From contig CAKZPF010000006.1 in the NCBI GenBank assembly GCA_937138625.1, forward strand, positions 124,001-188,000: 64,000 nucleotides of DNA, given 5' to 3'. This DNA is from an uncultured Caulobacteraceae bacterium (GTDB lineage Bacteria > Pseudomonadota > Alphaproteobacteria > Caulobacterales > Caulobacteraceae). The position numbers and the translations under genes are program-made. Under the pieces are notes generated by a model. The model did no database searches, was not told the DNA's origin, and was given only the letters and a program-made list of their open reading frames with translations. Below, in pieces: positions 45,614 through 56,172 of the stretch (positions are counted from its first letter, which is position 1; each line of letters begins with the position of its first letter).

Positions 45614-48181
45614 ATGGGGCGCTACAATCCGAAAACGGCTGAGCCAAAATGGCAAAAGGCCTGGGATGAGGCACGGGTTTTTGAAGCGGGCACCCCAGAA
45701 CCGGGCCAGCCCAAGGCCTTTGTGCTTGAGATGTTTCCCTATCCCTCGGGCCGCATTCACATGGGCCATGTGCGCAACTATGCCATGGGGGATCTGGTGG
45801 CACGGTTTAAACGCGCCCAAGGCTTTGCCGTTCTGCACCCCATGGGCTGGGATGCCTTTGGTATGCCAGCAGAAAACGCGGCCTTTGAACGCGGGGCGCA
45901 CCCGCGCGACTGGACCTATGCCAACATCGAAGCCATGCGCGCGCCCCTGAAACGCCTGGGTCTGGGTTTGGATTGGTCACGCGAGTTCGCCACCGCTGAC
46001 CCAGAATATTTTGGCCACCAACAGGCCATGTTCACGGAAATGGTGCGCCAGGGCATTGCCTATCGTAAAGAAAGCACCGTCAACTGGGACCCGGTCGACA
46101 ACACCGTGCTGGCCAATGAACAGGTGGTGGATGGCCGCGGCTGGCGCTCGGGCGCTTTGGTGGAAAAGCGCAAGCTGACACAATGGTTTCTGCGCATCAC
46201 CGATTATGCCGAAGATCTTTCGGAAAGCCTGAAAACCCTCGACCGCTGGCCCGAAAAGGTCCGCACCATGCAAGAAAACTGGATCGGCCTGTCCGAAGGT
46301 CTTGAGTTCGGTTTTGCCTTTGCTGGCCCCCACCCCGATGGCTTTGACGATATTTCTGTTTTTACCACCAGGCCGGACACTTTGTTTGGGGCCTCCTTTG
46401 TCGGTCTCGCGCCTGATCATCCACTCACAGAAGCCCTGGCGGCGGATAACCCCGAGCTCAAAGCCTTTGTCGAGACCTGTCGCCAAGGCAGCGCCCGCGA
46501 AGCCGACCTCGAAAAGGCTGAGAAGCTTGGCTTTGATACCGGATTGCGCGTCAAGCACCCCTTTGATGACAGTTGGGAACTGCCGGTCTATGTGGCCAAT
46601 TTCATCCTGATGGATTACGGCACCGGCGCGATTTTCGCCTGCCCGGCCCACGACCAACGGGATTTGGATTTTGCCCGCAAATATGACCTGCCGGTGCGCC
46701 CCGTGGTCTGCCCCCCGGACACCAAGCCCGAGGATTTCACCATCACCAATGAGGCCTACACCGGCCCCGGCACCCTGGTGAATTCTGATTTCTTGAATGG
46801 CCTGAGTGTGGACGCGGCCCTGACAAAAGCCATCGACAAAATGGAAAGCCTGGGCCAGGGCCAACGCGTGCGGGTGACCCGTCTGCGGGACTGGGGCGTG
46901 TCGCGTCAGCGCTATTGGGGCTGTCCCATCCCCATCATTTATTGCGATGACTGCGGGGCCGTGCCGGTGCCCGATGCCGACCTGCCCGTGACCTTGCCCG
47001 AGGATGTCACCTTCGACAAACCCGGCAACCCGCTGGACCATCACCCCACTTGGAAGCATACCACCTGTCCCACATGCCAAAAGCCTGCGGTGCGGGAAAC
47101 CGATACGCTCGATACCTTTGTGGACAGCAGCTGGTATTATGCCCGCTTTGCCGCCCCCCACGCCGACAAGGTCACCGACAAAGCCGCAGCTGATGCTTGG
47201 CTGCCTGTGGACCATTATATCGGCGGTGTCGAGCACGCGGTTTTGCATCTGCTCTATGCCCGTTTCTTTGCGCGTGTGATGTGCGAACAAGGCCACCTCA
47301 GCGTCAAGGAGCCGTTCGCGGGCCTCTTCACCCAAGGGATGGTCACTCACGAAGTGTTCAAATCCGAAAGTGGCCAATGGCTCAGCCCCGACGAAGTGGA
47401 ACAGCGCGACGGGCAGTGGCTGGAGATCGCCACGGGCAAACCGACCCAAAGCGGTGGCATCGAGAAAATGTCGAAGTCCAAGCGCAACACCGTAGACCCC
47501 GAGGACATCATCGCCACCTATGGCGCGGATACGGCGCGTTTGTTTGTGCTCTCTGACAGCCCTCCGGATCGCGATGTGCAATGGACCGAAGCCGGCGTTG
47601 AAGGCGCCTGGCGCTTTTTAAACCGGGTCTGGGCCGAGGTGGAAGCCGGACCCCATCGGCCAGGCCCACTGCCCACGGATGGCAAGGGTCTTGGGCTGCG
47701 TCGTCAAACCCACAAAACCATCCAAGCGGTCACCGAGGGCTATGAGGGCTATCGTTTCAACACCGCCATCGCCAAGCTTTATGGCTTTTTGAATGTTCTT
47801 AAAGACCACCCGGCTGATGAAACGGATGCCGGTCTGCAAGCCGCCCGACACGAGGCCCTGACAGTCTTGGCCCAACTGCTGGCGCCAGCGGCCCCCCACA
47901 TGGCCGAAGAGGCCTGGACGGCCCTGGGTCACCAAGGCTTGGTCAGTCAAGCCCCATGGCCTAAGGGGGAGCCCAGCCTGCTGCAAGACGATACCGTCAC
48001 CCTGGCCGTGCAGATCAACGGCAAACGTCGCGCAGAAATTGAGGTGGAAGCGAATGCCGACGCCAAATCCGTGGAGGATCTTGCTCTGCGCCACGACAAC
48101 ATCGCCCGCTTCCTCGAGGGCCAAACCGTGCGCAAGGTCATCGTTGTGCCCAAAAGGATTGTGAACATTGTCGCGAATTAA
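45614..48181 (+). CDS. leuS: Leucyl-tRNA synthetase
   Basis: 855 residues, full length. Class I motifs HMGH in [16 protein letters not shown] and [12 protein letters not shown]. The CP1 editing domain is present ([21 protein letters not shown]; acidic Asp in [16 protein letters not shown]). Zinc-like Cys pairs CDDC and CPTC occur. Overlaps lptE by 14 bp. Confidence 0.97.
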   Translation: MGRYNPKTAEPKWQKAWDEARVFEAGTPEPGQPKAFVLEMFPYPSGRIHMGHVRNYAMGDLVARFKRAQGFAVLHPMGWDAFGMPAENAAFERGAHPRDWTYANIEAMRAPLKRLGLGLDWSREFATADPEYFGHQQAMFTEMVRQGIAYRKESTVNWDPVDNTVLANEQVVDGRGWRSGALVEKRKLTQWFLRITDYAEDLSESLKTLDRWPEKVRTMQENWIGLSEGLEFGFAFAGPHPDGFDDISVFTTRPDTLFGASFVGLAPDHPLTEALAADNPELKAFVETCRQGSAREADLEKAEKLGFDTGLRVKHPFDDSWELPVYVANFILMDYGTGAIFACPAHDQRDLDFARKYDLPVRPVVCPPDTKPEDFTITNEAYTGPGTLVNSDFLNGLSVDAALTKAIDKMESLGQGQRVRVTRLRDWGVSRQRYWGCPIPIIYCDDCGAVPVPDADLPVTLPEDVTFDKPGNPLDHHPTWKHTTCPTCQKPAVRETDTLDTFVDSSWYYARFAAPHADKVTDKAAADAWLPVDHYIGGVEHAVLHLLYARFFARVMCEQGHLSVKEPFAGLFTQGMVTHEVFKSESGQWLSPDEVEQRDGQWLEIATGKPTQSGGIEKMSKSKRNTVDPEDIIATYGADTARLFVLSDSPPDRDVQWTEAGVEGAWRFLNRVWAEVEAGPHRPGPLPTDGKGLGLRRQTHKTIQAVTEGYEGYRFNTAIAKLYGFLNVLKDHPADETDAGLQAARHEALTVLAQLLAPAAPHMAEEAWTALGHQGLVSQAPWPKGEPSLLQDDTVTLAVQINGKRRAEIEVEANADAKSVEDLALRHDNIARFLEGQTVRKVIVVPKRIVNIVAN

Positions 48182-48653
48182 AGCCATATTGGCCGCTGTG
48201 GCCTTGACGCCTAGCCTGTCCGCATGCGGCTTTACGCCCCTTTATGGTCAGGGGTCAGAAGCCCGCCTGGCGGCCCACGCCATCACGGTGGATGTGGCCG
48301 ATGATCGGTTCGGGTATCACCTGCGCCGCGCGCTGGAAAGCCGTTTGGGTGTGCCTTCCGATCCGCGCTACACCTTGGCTGTGACCAGCAGCAGCGAACG
48401 CATTGGCCTGGGGTTGTCCGGCAGCAACATCGCCAGTCGTTATGATTTGCAGGTGCGTGTGCGTTACGCGCTGAGCGAAAACGGCACCGGCACCATCATC
48501 ACCCAAGGTGAGCGAATGGTGAATGCCTCCTATGACAGTCCGCATTCTCCGTATGCGGGTATGGCTGCGGCCATGGACGCCGAGGTGCGCGCCGCTGAAC
48601 AAGCCGCCACAACGATCGAGCTTGACATTGCCCGCGCCTTGGCGCGCAATTGA
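48168..48653 (+). CDS. lptE: LPS assembly lipoprotein LptE
   Basis: 161 residues from a TTG start (AAAGGA upstream) inside the 3' end of leuS, a coupling that fixes the start. Lipobox SLSACG near residue 20, followed by FTPLYGQG, the typical LptE N-terminus. Mature protein helps LptD insert LPS into the outer membrane. The rest is divergent, as is usual. holA follows after 3 bp. Confidence 0.9.
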   Translation: MSRIKAILAAVALTPSLSACGFTPLYGQGSEARLAAHAITVDVADDRFGYHLRRALESRLGVPSDPRYTLAVTSSSERIGLGLSGSNIASRYDLQVRVRYALSENGTGTIITQGERMVNASYDSPHSPYAGMAAAMDAEVRAAEQAATTIELDIARALARN

Positions 48654-48656
48654 GGC

Positions 48657-49688
48657 ATGCTGATCAACAAAAAGCCGGACGTCAATCGCGTCCTCCGGGA
48701 TCCCTCTGACTACAAAGCCGTGCTGATCTTTGGCCCGGAACGCGGCCTGGTGCGTGAACGCGCGGCTGAAATTTTGAAGGTCTATGCCGATCGTGTGGCC
48801 GACCCTTTCTGTTATGCGCGTTTGGATGAGGATGGAGCTGATGAAGCCACCGTGGTCAACGAGCTTTCGGCCCAATCCCTGACCGGTGACAAGCGCCTGG
48901 TTCATATGCAACTGCAATCCGAGACCAAAGCCTTCAAGGATTTGGCGCAAGTGGTGGAACAACACCTGGATGGCACCCTGAACCCCGATACGGTGCTGCT
49001 GATCGAAGCCCCCAATTTGCGCAAAGACAATGCCTTGCGCAGCCTGTGTGAAAAACAGGCCCAAGCCGCCGCTATGCCGTGTTACGAAGATCGCGCCCAA
49101 GACAGCGCCCAGCTGGTGCGCGAACGTCTGGGCCAAGAACAGATTCAAATCGAGCCCGAGGCCCTGCAGTTGTTTTTGGCCGAGTGCCCACCGAACCGAG
49201 ACCTGGTAAAACAGGAAGTCGAGAAACTGGCGCTGTATGCCGGGCAGGGGGGGCGCATCACGGCCGCGGATGTGCAAACCTTGACAGTGGCTGATGGCGA
49301 TAGCGATGCCTTTGGTGCTGTGTTTATGGCTTTGTCAGGTGATGTAAAAACCACTTTTCGACAGATGGATCAGGCCCTGGCCAGTGGTATGCCGCCGGCC
49401 ATCCTGACGCGCATTTTAGGCCAGCACATCGCCAAGCTGCGCCGCGCCCAGGCGGACATCGCTGGCGGCAAATCGCCAAAGGACGCCGCCAAGGCCCAAC
49501 GTATTTTTTGGAAACAGGAACAAGATTTTCTGAAACAGTTGCGCATTTGGCCTGCGGCCCAGTTGCGGGCTTTGTCACAGCAAACCGTGGACACGGACGT
49601 GGCGGTTAAGCGCCATTATGTCTTGGCGGAAACCCTGGTCATGCGTCATGTTTTGCAAGCGGCGGCACGGGCGCGTCGCGCCCGCTGA
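48657..49688 (+). CDS. holA: DNA polymerase III delta subunit
   Basis: 343 residues. Clamp-loader subunit that opens the sliding clamp. N-terminal AAA-like domain: DYKAVLIFGPERGLVRERAAEIL, then LLIEAPNLRKDNALRSLCE. The rest is the helical collar (FLAECPPNRDLVKQEVEKLALYAG). Last gene of the run DUF3576-leuS-lptE-holA; convergent with parB. Confidence 0.93.
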   Translation: MLINKKPDVNRVLRDPSDYKAVLIFGPERGLVRERAAEILKVYADRVADPFCYARLDEDGADEATVVNELSAQSLTGDKRLVHMQLQSETKAFKDLAQVVEQHLDGTLNPDTVLLIEAPNLRKDNALRSLCEKQAQAAAMPCYEDRAQDSAQLVRERLGQEQIQIEPEALQLFLAECPPNRDLVKQEVEKLALYAGQGGRITAADVQTLTVADGDSDAFGAVFMALSGDVKTTFRQMDQALASGMPPAILTRILGQHIAKLRRAQADIAGGKSPKDAAKAQRIFWKQEQDFLKQLRIWPAAQLRALSQQTVDTDVAVKRHYVLAETLVMRHVLQAAARARRAR

Positions 49689-49722
49689 TCATTTTATAAG
49701 ATTAACCTTATATAAGGAAATT

Positions 49723-50877
49723 CTAAACTGAACCTTGGGATAAACGACGGCAAATCTCGTCCAGCTGCTCAAGCGTTTTATATTCAATTACCAGTTTGCC
49801 CACACCGGCGCCGTTGTGCTGAATGTCAACGGCCAGACCCAGGCTTTCGCTGATGTTACGCTCGAGATCCAAGGTATCAGCATCTTTGGGGGCGGGCGTC
49901 TCTGCTCTTACCTTAATTTTATCTTGGGTTTTGTTAGCGTCTGCTTGGGCGGCTGGTGGCTCGTGGGCACTGTCATCGGCCTTTTGGCTTGGCTCAATGC
50001 CCTTGGCCAGGCGCTCGGTCTCACGCACGCTCAGGCCCTCTTCCACCACACGTTTGGCCAAGGCCATGGGGTCTGGGGTCGTGGCCAGGGCGCGCGCATG
50101 ACCAGCCGTCAGCTGACCATTGACCAATAGAGATTGGATCTCGGCCGGCAGGCTTAGCAGTCGGATCATATTGGCGACATGACTGCGACTTTTGCCAACA
50201 GTTTGCGCAATCTCGTCCTGTGTCCGGCCATAGTCCTGCATCAAGGTATAATAGCCGTGTGCTTCCTCGACCGGGTTCAGGTCTTGGCGCTGCACATTTT
50301 CCAGAACCGCGATTTCAAAAGCCGTGGCGTCATCCAGTTCCCGCACCACCACAGGCACTTGGTGCAGGCCCGCCTGTTGCGCCGCGCGCCAGCGCCGCTC
50401 GCCAGCCACCAGTTCAAATTCGCCTGGAGCCTGGGGCAGGGGGCGCACCAAAACCGGCTGGATAATGCCGCGTTCGCGGATGGACTGGGCCAGTTCATCC
50501 AGCTCGGGTTTCAGAAACACTTTGCGGGGTTGTTTCGGGTTCCGGCGGATCAGCTCGATGGGCACGGTTTGCTGAGATGGGTTCGATCCCGCTCCCGGCA
50601 TCGGCACTTCTGGGTCTCTGGCTTTGGGTGCTGCAAATTCCGGTCTGCCCCCAGGCCCCGCTGCCGCTGGGCCCGCTGGCGTGCCGGCGGGCTCGGGTCC
50701 ATTTTCGCTGAGCAAGGCCGACAACCCGCGGCCCAGACCCCGCTGAGGTCTAGGGGGAATGCCTGGCGTGTGGCCGCCCCCTGATCCCCCTGGATTGGCA
50801 TTCGGCTGGCCATCAGGGTTCTGTGGCGCGTTCGCCCCCCCAGTTTGGGGCGACGGCGTTTGGTTATCCTCGCTCAT
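49723..50877 (-). CDS. parB: Chromosome partitioning protein ParB
   Basis: 384 residues. CTP-dependent clamp that loads at parS. About 45 Gly/Pro/Asn-rich residues precede RGLGRGLSALL, the ParA-interacting motif, which normally lies nearer the N-terminus; a second Gly/Ala/Pro linker follows. ParB/Srx CTPase domain with VAGERRWRAAQQAG; HTH domain with EIAQTVGKSRSHVANMIRLL; C-terminal dimer domain (KLVIEYKTLEQLDEICRRL). One-base overlap with parA stop. Its parS targets lie 1.4-4.8 kb upstream. Confidence 0.97.
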   Translation of the reverse strand: MSEDNQTPSPQTGGANAPQNPDGQPNANPGGSGGGHTPGIPPRPQRGLGRGLSALLSENGPEPAGTPAGPAAAGPGGRPEFAAPKARDPEVPMPGAGSNPSQQTVPIELIRRNPKQPRKVFLKPELDELAQSIRERGIIQPVLVRPLPQAPGEFELVAGERRWRAAQQAGLHQVPVVVRELDDATAFEIAVLENVQRQDLNPVEEAHGYYTLMQDYGRTQDEIAQTVGKSRSHVANMIRLLSLPAEIQSLLVNGQLTAGHARALATTPDPMALAKRVVEEGLSVRETERLAKGIEPSQKADDSAHEPPAAQADANKTQDKIKVRAETPAPKDADTLDLERNISESLGLAVDIQHNGAGVGKLVIEYKTLEQLDEICRRLSQGSV

Positions 50878-51680
50878 CAGGCGGCCTCGCGGATTTGACG
50901 CTCACGGGAAATCAACTCCGAGGCAAAGCGCATATACGCCTGGGAGCCCGCGCAACGATAATCATAAATCAAGGCCGGACGACCAAAGGACGGCGCCTCG
51001 GAAACCCGCACATTGCGGGGAATGGCCGTCTGATAGACCGTATTGCCGAAATGCGCGCGCACATCCTCTGCCACCTGACGGGCCAGATTGTTACGGCTGT
51101 CGTACATGGTCAGCACCACACCCTGGATTTCAAGACGGGGGTTCAGGTTTTCCTTTACGCGGTCAATGGTGCGTTGCAATTGCACCAAACCTTCCAGAGC
51201 AAAAAACTCACACTGCAGCGGCACAAGCACACCATCGGCAGCGGTCAGGGCATTGATGGTCAAGACATTCAACGACGGCGGGCAATCCATCAAGACGTAA
51301 TCATAAGGCGCCAAGCCCGCGTGCACCCGTCCATCGTGAAAGCGCTCGAGTGCATCCCGCAGGCGGAAATTGCGCCGAGCCGTCTGGCTCAGGTCAAGCT
51401 CAGCCGCTGCCAGATCCGCATCTGACGGGGCGATATCGAGACCGGGCACAAGAGTGTTGATGACAGCCTCTTCTATGGGCGCATCATTCACTAATATGTC
51501 ATATGTTGTTTCTTTTCTTTCATGTGGAGGAACACCAAGCCCCGTTGAGGCGTTGCCCTGGGGATCAAGATCGAGGATCAACACCCGCTCGCCCACGGCC
51601 GCCAGGGCCGCACCCAGATTGATGGTGGTGGTGGTCTTGCCCACGCCGCCCTTTTGATTGGTCACGGCCAGAATTCTCAT
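50877..51680 (-). CDS. parA: Chromosome partitioning ATPase ParA
   Basis: 267 residues from the ATG with GGGAG 8 bp upstream (a GTG three codons earlier is weaker). Deviant Walker A NQKGGVGKTTTTINLG with the signature first Lys, LILDLDPQGNAST, and VLMDCPPSLNVLT. Works with ParB to segregate replicated origins. Operon rsmG-parA-parB. Confidence 0.97.
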   Translation of the reverse strand: MRILAVTNQKGGVGKTTTTINLGAALAAVGERVLILDLDPQGNASTGLGVPPHERKETTYDILVNDAPIEEAVINTLVPGLDIAPSDADLAAAELDLSQTARRNFRLRDALERFHDGRVHAGLAPYDYVLMDCPPSLNVLTINALTAADGVLVPLQCEFFALEGLVQLQRTIDRVKENLNPRLEIQGVVLTMYDSRNNLARQVAEDVRAHFGNTVYQTAIPRNVRVSEAPSFGRPALIYDYRCAGSQAYMRFASELISRERQIREAA

Positions 51681-51695
51681 GATGCGCACTCCCGC

Positions 51696-52391
51696 TTATC
51701 GCGTTCGAGACGGCTTGGGCGCCAAGTCCCAGACCCGCAACAGATTTCCCGACGGATCACTGCGGCTGGGGATCAATTCGGACTGAAAACTCCAAGATTT
51801 TGACGCCTCCGTCAACTCGGATACTACATCTTGTCCTTTTAAATACAAGGCCTCGGCGCCATTCAGATGGGGATAACTGTATCCAAACAACCGCTCGCAG
51901 GGGGCACAGGCCCGCGCCGTGAGCACATCGAGGGGGGGCAGGGTCAAGGCTTCGGCGCGGCCATGGTGTACTGACGCAGGCAGGGCCAAGTCTTGGATGG
52001 TTTGGCGCAAAAAATTGCATTTCTTGGTGTTGCTTTCCACCAGGTGGATATGGCCGGGGCCTTGAGGGTTGGTGTTGTGTTTCAAATGGATGGCCAGGAT
52101 CAGCCCGGGCAAACCCGCGCCCGTGCCCAAATCGGCCCAAACCCGAGCCTGCGGGCGGAGCAGGGCCAACTGCCCACAATCAAAGGCATGGCGAGGCCAG
52201 AACTGGTTCAAAACCGAAGGCCCCACCAGATTAAACATCTGCGCAGCCTGGGACAGTCTTTCGAAATAACTTTGCAAGTCGGCAGCCAGGGCTTGGGTCT
52301 GCGTGGCCGATGTTTCACGTGAAACATTCAAGGCCTCGGCCACGGCTTGAGCCGAGGTCAACGCATCCAGATTGATGGTGTAACCGGTCAT
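51696..52391 (-). CDS. rsmG: 16S rRNA m7G527 methyltransferase
   Basis: 231 residues. SAM site [35 protein letters not shown]. An embedded parS palindrome encodes NVSRETS near residue 22. The ATG overlaps the mnmG stop by 4 bp. A late segment ([19 protein letters not shown]) matches RsmG. Confidence 0.94.
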   Translation of the reverse strand: MTGYTINLDALTSAQAVAEALNVSRETSATQTQALAADLQSYFERLSQAAQMFNLVGPSVLNQFWPRHAFDCGQLALLRPQARVWADLGTGAGLPGLILAIHLKHNTNPQGPGHIHLVESNTKKCNFLRQTIQDLALPASVHHGRAEALTLPPLDVLTARACAPCERLFGYSYPHLNGAEALYLKGQDVVSELTEASKSWSFQSELIPSRSDPSGNLLRVWDLAPKPSRTR

Positions 52392-54265
52392 GCGACGCCC
52401 TTTTGGCTTTGTCCCCGTTTGACATGGGCCAACAAAGCCGTCAGGGCACTGGGTGTCATGCCTTCGATGCGCGCGGCTTGACCCAAGGTATGGGGACGAA
52501 TGCGTTCGAGTTTCTCGCGAACTTCGCTTGATAGGCTGCCGACCTCGCGGTAATCCAAATCTGCGGCCAACCGCAAATTTTCGTCCCGCCGGAAGGCTTC
52601 GACATCCGCCTGTTGCCGCGCCAGATAGCCTTGATAAATGCCTTCAATTTCAATTTGTTCTTGAATGTCAGCGCGCCAATTTTTGATCTCTGGCCAGATG
52701 TCCGCTAACTCAGTCATACCAATATCGGGCAGCGCGAGCAAATCAAGCACGGTACGGCGGCGGCCATCTTGGTTGACTGCCATACCTTTGGCTTTGGCCT
52801 CTTGGGGTGTCAGACTGTGGCTGCGGGCAAACTCACGAGCCTGCGACAAGGCTTGAAATTTTTTCACGTGAAACGCAGTACGGTCCTCGCCCACCAATCC
52901 CCAGTCCATGCCCAATGGTGTCAGGCGCAAATCGGCGTTATCAGCACGAAGGCTGAGGCGATATTCAGCCCGAGAGGTGAACATACGATAGGGCTCACTG
53001 ACGCCACGCGTGACCAAGTCATCGATCATCACACCGATATAGGCTTGGTCTCGGCCGAGGACTATGCCGTCCTGTTGACCCGCTTTGCGGGCCGCGTTCA
53101 GCCCAGCCATCAGGCCCTGAGCGCCAGCTTCTTCGTAACCTGTGGTGCCATTGATTTGCCCAGCCAGGAACAGGCCCGGCAGGGATTTCATCTCCAAAGT
53201 GGGATGCAGCGATCTGGGGTCAACATAATCATATTCAATGGCATAGCCATAGCGTTTGACACGAACATGTTCCAAGCCAGGTATGGTTTTCAAGAACGCC
53301 AGTTGCACGTCATCGGGCAGGGAGGTGGAAATGCCGTTAGGATAAACGGTGTCATCATCCAAGCCCTCGGGCTCAAGGAAAATTTGATGGCCAGTCTTGT
53401 CGGCAAAGCGCACGACTTTGTCTTCGATAGACGGGCAATAGCGTGGACCACGTCCAGAAATATCACCACCATAAACCGCTGATAATTCAATATTATTTTG
53501 AATAACCTTATGAGTTTCAGCCGTGGTCGTGGTCACGCCACAGGCAATCTGTGGCACCGTTATGCGCTCAGTTAATACTGAGAACGGCACGGGACTGTCA
53601 TCGGCCTGCTGCAAATCAACTGCATCCCAATCTATACTATGACGGTCAATGCGCGCTGGCGTGCCGGTTTTCAGCCGACCCATATCCAGCTTGAGATCAT
53701 AAAGGCGTTGACCCAGGGCTTGGGCTGGAGCTTCGCCGTGCCTTCCAGCAGGAATCCGCTCCCGGCCTTTATGAATAACCCCACGTAGGAATGTGCCTGT
53801 GGTCAAAACAACGGCAGCGGCATGATACTCCCTGCCCTTATCGTCTTTCACACCCACCACTGTTTCACGTGAAACAATCAAATCTTCAATGGCTGCGCTT
53901 TTGATGGTTAGGCTCTCGATACTCGCCATTTCAGCCTGCATGGCCTCACGGTATAGCTTGCGGTCACTTTGTGTTCGGGGCCCTCGCACAGCAGGCCCTT
54001 TGGACCGATTGAGCAAACGGAATTGAATCCCGCTGGCGTCGGCCACACGACCCATCAGCCCATCAAGGGCATCAATTTCTCGCACCAAATGCCCCTTCCC
54101 TAAGCCACCAATGGCGGGGTTGCAGGACATCTCCCCAATGGTTTTTGGGCTGTGGGTCAGCAATAGAGTTTTCGCGCCCAGACGCGCACTGGCTGCCGCG
54201 GCTTCACAGCCAGCGTGCCCACCGCCAACAACGATTACGTCCCATTTCTGAGCTGTCGAGATCAT
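52388..54265 (-). CDS. mnmG: tRNA uridine 5-carboxymethylaminomethyl modification enzyme MnmG (GidA)
   Basis: 625 residues. FAD-dependent partner of MnmE for U34 modification. Motifs: [22 protein letters not shown] (FAD), [57 protein letters not shown], and a C-terminal helical domain binding MnmE. One perfect parS site (IVSRETV) and one degenerate (FHVKKF) lie in the coding sequence. Confidence 0.97.
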   Translation of the reverse strand: MISTAQKWDVIVVGGGHAGCEAAAASARLGAKTLLLTHSPKTIGEMSCNPAIGGLGKGHLVREIDALDGLMGRVADASGIQFRLLNRSKGPAVRGPRTQSDRKLYREAMQAEMASIESLTIKSAAIEDLIVSRETVVGVKDDKGREYHAAAVVLTTGTFLRGVIHKGRERIPAGRHGEAPAQALGQRLYDLKLDMGRLKTGTPARIDRHSIDWDAVDLQQADDSPVPFSVLTERITVPQIACGVTTTTAETHKVIQNNIELSAVYGGDISGRGPRYCPSIEDKVVRFADKTGHQIFLEPEGLDDDTVYPNGISTSLPDDVQLAFLKTIPGLEHVRVKRYGYAIEYDYVDPRSLHPTLEMKSLPGLFLAGQINGTTGYEEAGAQGLMAGLNAARKAGQQDGIVLGRDQAYIGVMIDDLVTRGVSEPYRMFTSRAEYRLSLRADNADLRLTPLGMDWGLVGEDRTAFHVKKFQALSQAREFARSHSLTPQEAKAKGMAVNQDGRRRTVLDLLALPDIGMTELADIWPEIKNWRADIQEQIEIEGIYQGYLARQQADVEAFRRDENLRLAADLDYREVGSLSSEVREKLERIRPHTLGQAARIEGMTPSALTALLAHVKRGQSQKGVA

Positions 54266-54340
54266 AGGCTGCCCTTACGAAAAAAAGACCCTATTGTCCA
54301 GTCAGGTATTGTCTCAGGCGTAATGTTTCACGTGAAACAC

Positions 54341-55672
54341 TCACTTGCCGATACAGAATGAAGAGAACACATCATCCAAAATGTCTTCAACATCAACAGT
54401 GCCAATAATTTCACCCAAAGCGCGCACGGCCTGACGCAGGTCTTCACCCACCAGTTCTGGCATATCCAACCTTAAAGATATATCTCGCGGCACGTGCTCT
54501 AGGGCCCGCTGAAGCGCTAGCCTATGCCGTTCACGGGTCACGCCACCCTGCCCCGTCTGTCCCAGACGATGTTTCACGTGAAACACAAGGGCTTTTCTAA
54601 GGTCATCTAAACCCTGCCCTGTTTTTGCTGACACTCTGAGATCATAGTCTATATTCTCACTCGCCGGCTCACTTATTGTGCCTATCAAATCGCACTTGTT
54701 CAAAACATACAGGTCGAATGTTTCACGTGAAACATTTGGTGCTGCCTGCTGGCCGGGGGCGTCTAGCCAAAGTTTCAGATGTGCAGTGTTCGCCGCTTTG
54801 CGCGCCCGCTTGATGCCTTCCGCTTCGATCACATCCTCTGTTTCCCGCAAACCGGCCGTATCGACCAAAATCACAGGATAGCCGGCCAAATTGGCATGAA
54901 CCTCGATGATATCACGCGTGGTTCCCGCCTGTGCCGTTACAATGGCAGCGTCTTTGTTTGCCAGCGCATTCAATAAGCTGGACTTTCCCACATTTGGTTC
55001 GCCCAAAATGGCAATCCGGAAGCCATCCCGTATGGCAATACCCTGCTCTGCTGTCTTCAATAACGTATGTATGGAGCGGCGCAGATTCTGCAGTTTGTCT
55101 TCGAGCTCGTCTTCAACGGATTTTGGAATGTCCTCATCAGGAAAATCCACCAGCGCTTCAACGCGTGCCATAATTGAGACCAAGTCTGTGCGCAGCCCCT
55201 TGATGGTCTCGCCAAAGGTACCCTGCAGATTGCTCAGTGCCTGCTGACGCTGGCTTTCGGTTTCAGCGGCGATCAAATCAGCCAAGGCCTCAGCCTGGGT
55301 CAAATCGAGCTTGTTGTTTTCAAAGGCGCGGCGGGTGAATTCGCCTGGCTCGGCCAGACGTACGTTCGGTAAAGTCTCCAAGGCGGAAAATAAGGCCTGC
55401 AAAACGGCTGGGCTGCCATGCAAGTGTAATTCGAGGCAGTCTTCGCCAGTAAAACTGCGGGGTGCGCAAAAATATAGCACCAAAGCCTGATCAATGGTGA
55501 CCTGAGTTTGGGGATGTTTCACGTGAAACACTTTGGCTTGACGGGCCGGGGGTAGGGTGGGCAACATGGCCTGTGCCACGGCCTGACAATCAGGACCAGA
55601 AAGGCGCACCACCGCCACGCCTGCTGAACCAGGGGCCGAAGCCAAAGCATATATCGTATCTGTGTGTGTCAC
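54341..55672 (-). CDS. mnmE: tRNA modification GTPase MnmE (TrmE)
   Basis: 443 residues. N-terminal formyl-THF-binding domain, helical domain, inserted G domain (GEPNVGKSSLLNAL, GTTRDIIE, DTAGLRET, NKCDLIG) and the invariant C-terminal CIGK. Three parS copies are embedded, giving VFHVKH (twice) and NVSRETF, at loops where extra residues can be tolerated. A parS also abuts the stop codon. Confidence 0.97.
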   Translation of the reverse strand: MTHTDTIYALASAPGSAGVAVVRLSGPDCQAVAQAMLPTLPPARQAKVFHVKHPQTQVTIDQALVLYFCAPRSFTGEDCLELHLHGSPAVLQALFSALETLPNVRLAEPGEFTRRAFENNKLDLTQAEALADLIAAETESQRQQALSNLQGTFGETIKGLRTDLVSIMARVEALVDFPDEDIPKSVEDELEDKLQNLRRSIHTLLKTAEQGIAIRDGFRIAILGEPNVGKSSLLNALANKDAAIVTAQAGTTRDIIEVHANLAGYPVILVDTAGLRETEDVIEAEGIKRARKAANTAHLKLWLDAPGQQAAPNVSRETFDLYVLNKCDLIGTISEPASENIDYDLRVSAKTGQGLDDLRKALVFHVKHRLGQTGQGGVTRERHRLALQRALEHVPRDISLRLDMPELVGEDLRQAVRALGEIIGTVDVEDILDDVFSSFCIGK

Positions 55673-55715
55673 AGCACTGCCGTCAGATGTTTCACGTGAA
55701 ACATTGTCAGTCCGC

Positions 55716-55952
55716 CTATGCGCCCTGGCTAGACATCATATCGGCCATCATCTTTTGCCAATGTGCGGTGGCTTGGCCGCCAAAGCTTTGCCATTGGGCC
55801 ATCACAGCCTCGGGGCTCATGTTGTCCAAATGGTTTTGCATATGTTCCTGCAATTTATTGGTCATCATCGTGTTCAGGTCAGTGACATCAGGCAACCCCA
55901 GGAAACGACGGGCTTCTTCTGGTGTACAATCAACAGTGATATTGAGTTTCAT
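55716..55952 (-). CDS. DUF6489 family small protein
   Basis: 78 residues. MKLNITVDCTPEEARRFLGLPDV is the conserved start of this alphaproteobacterial family, followed by an amphipathic Met/Gln-rich helix (LQEHMQNHLDNMSPEAVMAQW). Function unknown; members sit next to mnmE or carry phasin-like helices. Upstream of mnmE, separated by 43 bp with a parS. Confidence 0.82.
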   Translation of the reverse strand: MKLNITVDCTPEEARRFLGLPDVTDLNTMMTNKLQEHMQNHLDNMSPEAVMAQWQSFGGQATAHWQKMMADMMSSQGA

Positions 55953-56023
55953 GGGTGATCCTTATGGCTTGGCATATTTTGCGGTCAACGGACTTGTGCC
56001 GGGTTCAAGACCTTAGAGCAAGA

Positions 56024-56052
56024 TAAATAATTCATGATGAATAAATTATTTA
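56024..56052. repeat. AT-rich inverted repeat, possible operator
   Basis: TAAATAATT, 11 bp, AATTATTTA; the centre holds a second palindrome TTCATgATGAA (56031-56041). It lies in the 220-bp divergent gap between DUF6489 and the dienelactone hydrolase genes. No T-tail, so an operator is more likely than a terminator. Confidence 0.35.
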
Positions 56053-56172
56053 AGCATGACATTGCCCCACACCCCCTTTTCGCAGCGCCTGAACATCGAT
56101 ACCTCTGTATGACCTATGATATCAAACATGTGATCCCATCACCATCTCATGATAAACCACAGGAGACGAAAC

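Larger units (their letters stand above)
52311..55703. repeat. parS centromere cluster: seven perfect sites and one degenerate
   Basis: The 16-bp palindrome TGTTTCACGTGAAACA occurs exactly at 52311, 53861, 54324, 54570, 54719, 55515 and 55688. A variant with T for G at position 2 and G for A at position 16 begins at 52860. It equals the known ParB target parS. Two copies are intergenic (54324, 55688). The others sit inside rsmG, mnmG and mnmE, where they are translated as VSRET or FHVK depending on frame. Confidence 0.97.

Noticed and set aside
49706..49717. CCTTATATAAGG palindrome between holA and parB
   Set aside because: Too short and AT-rich to be a terminator and not a parS variant; no function can be argued.
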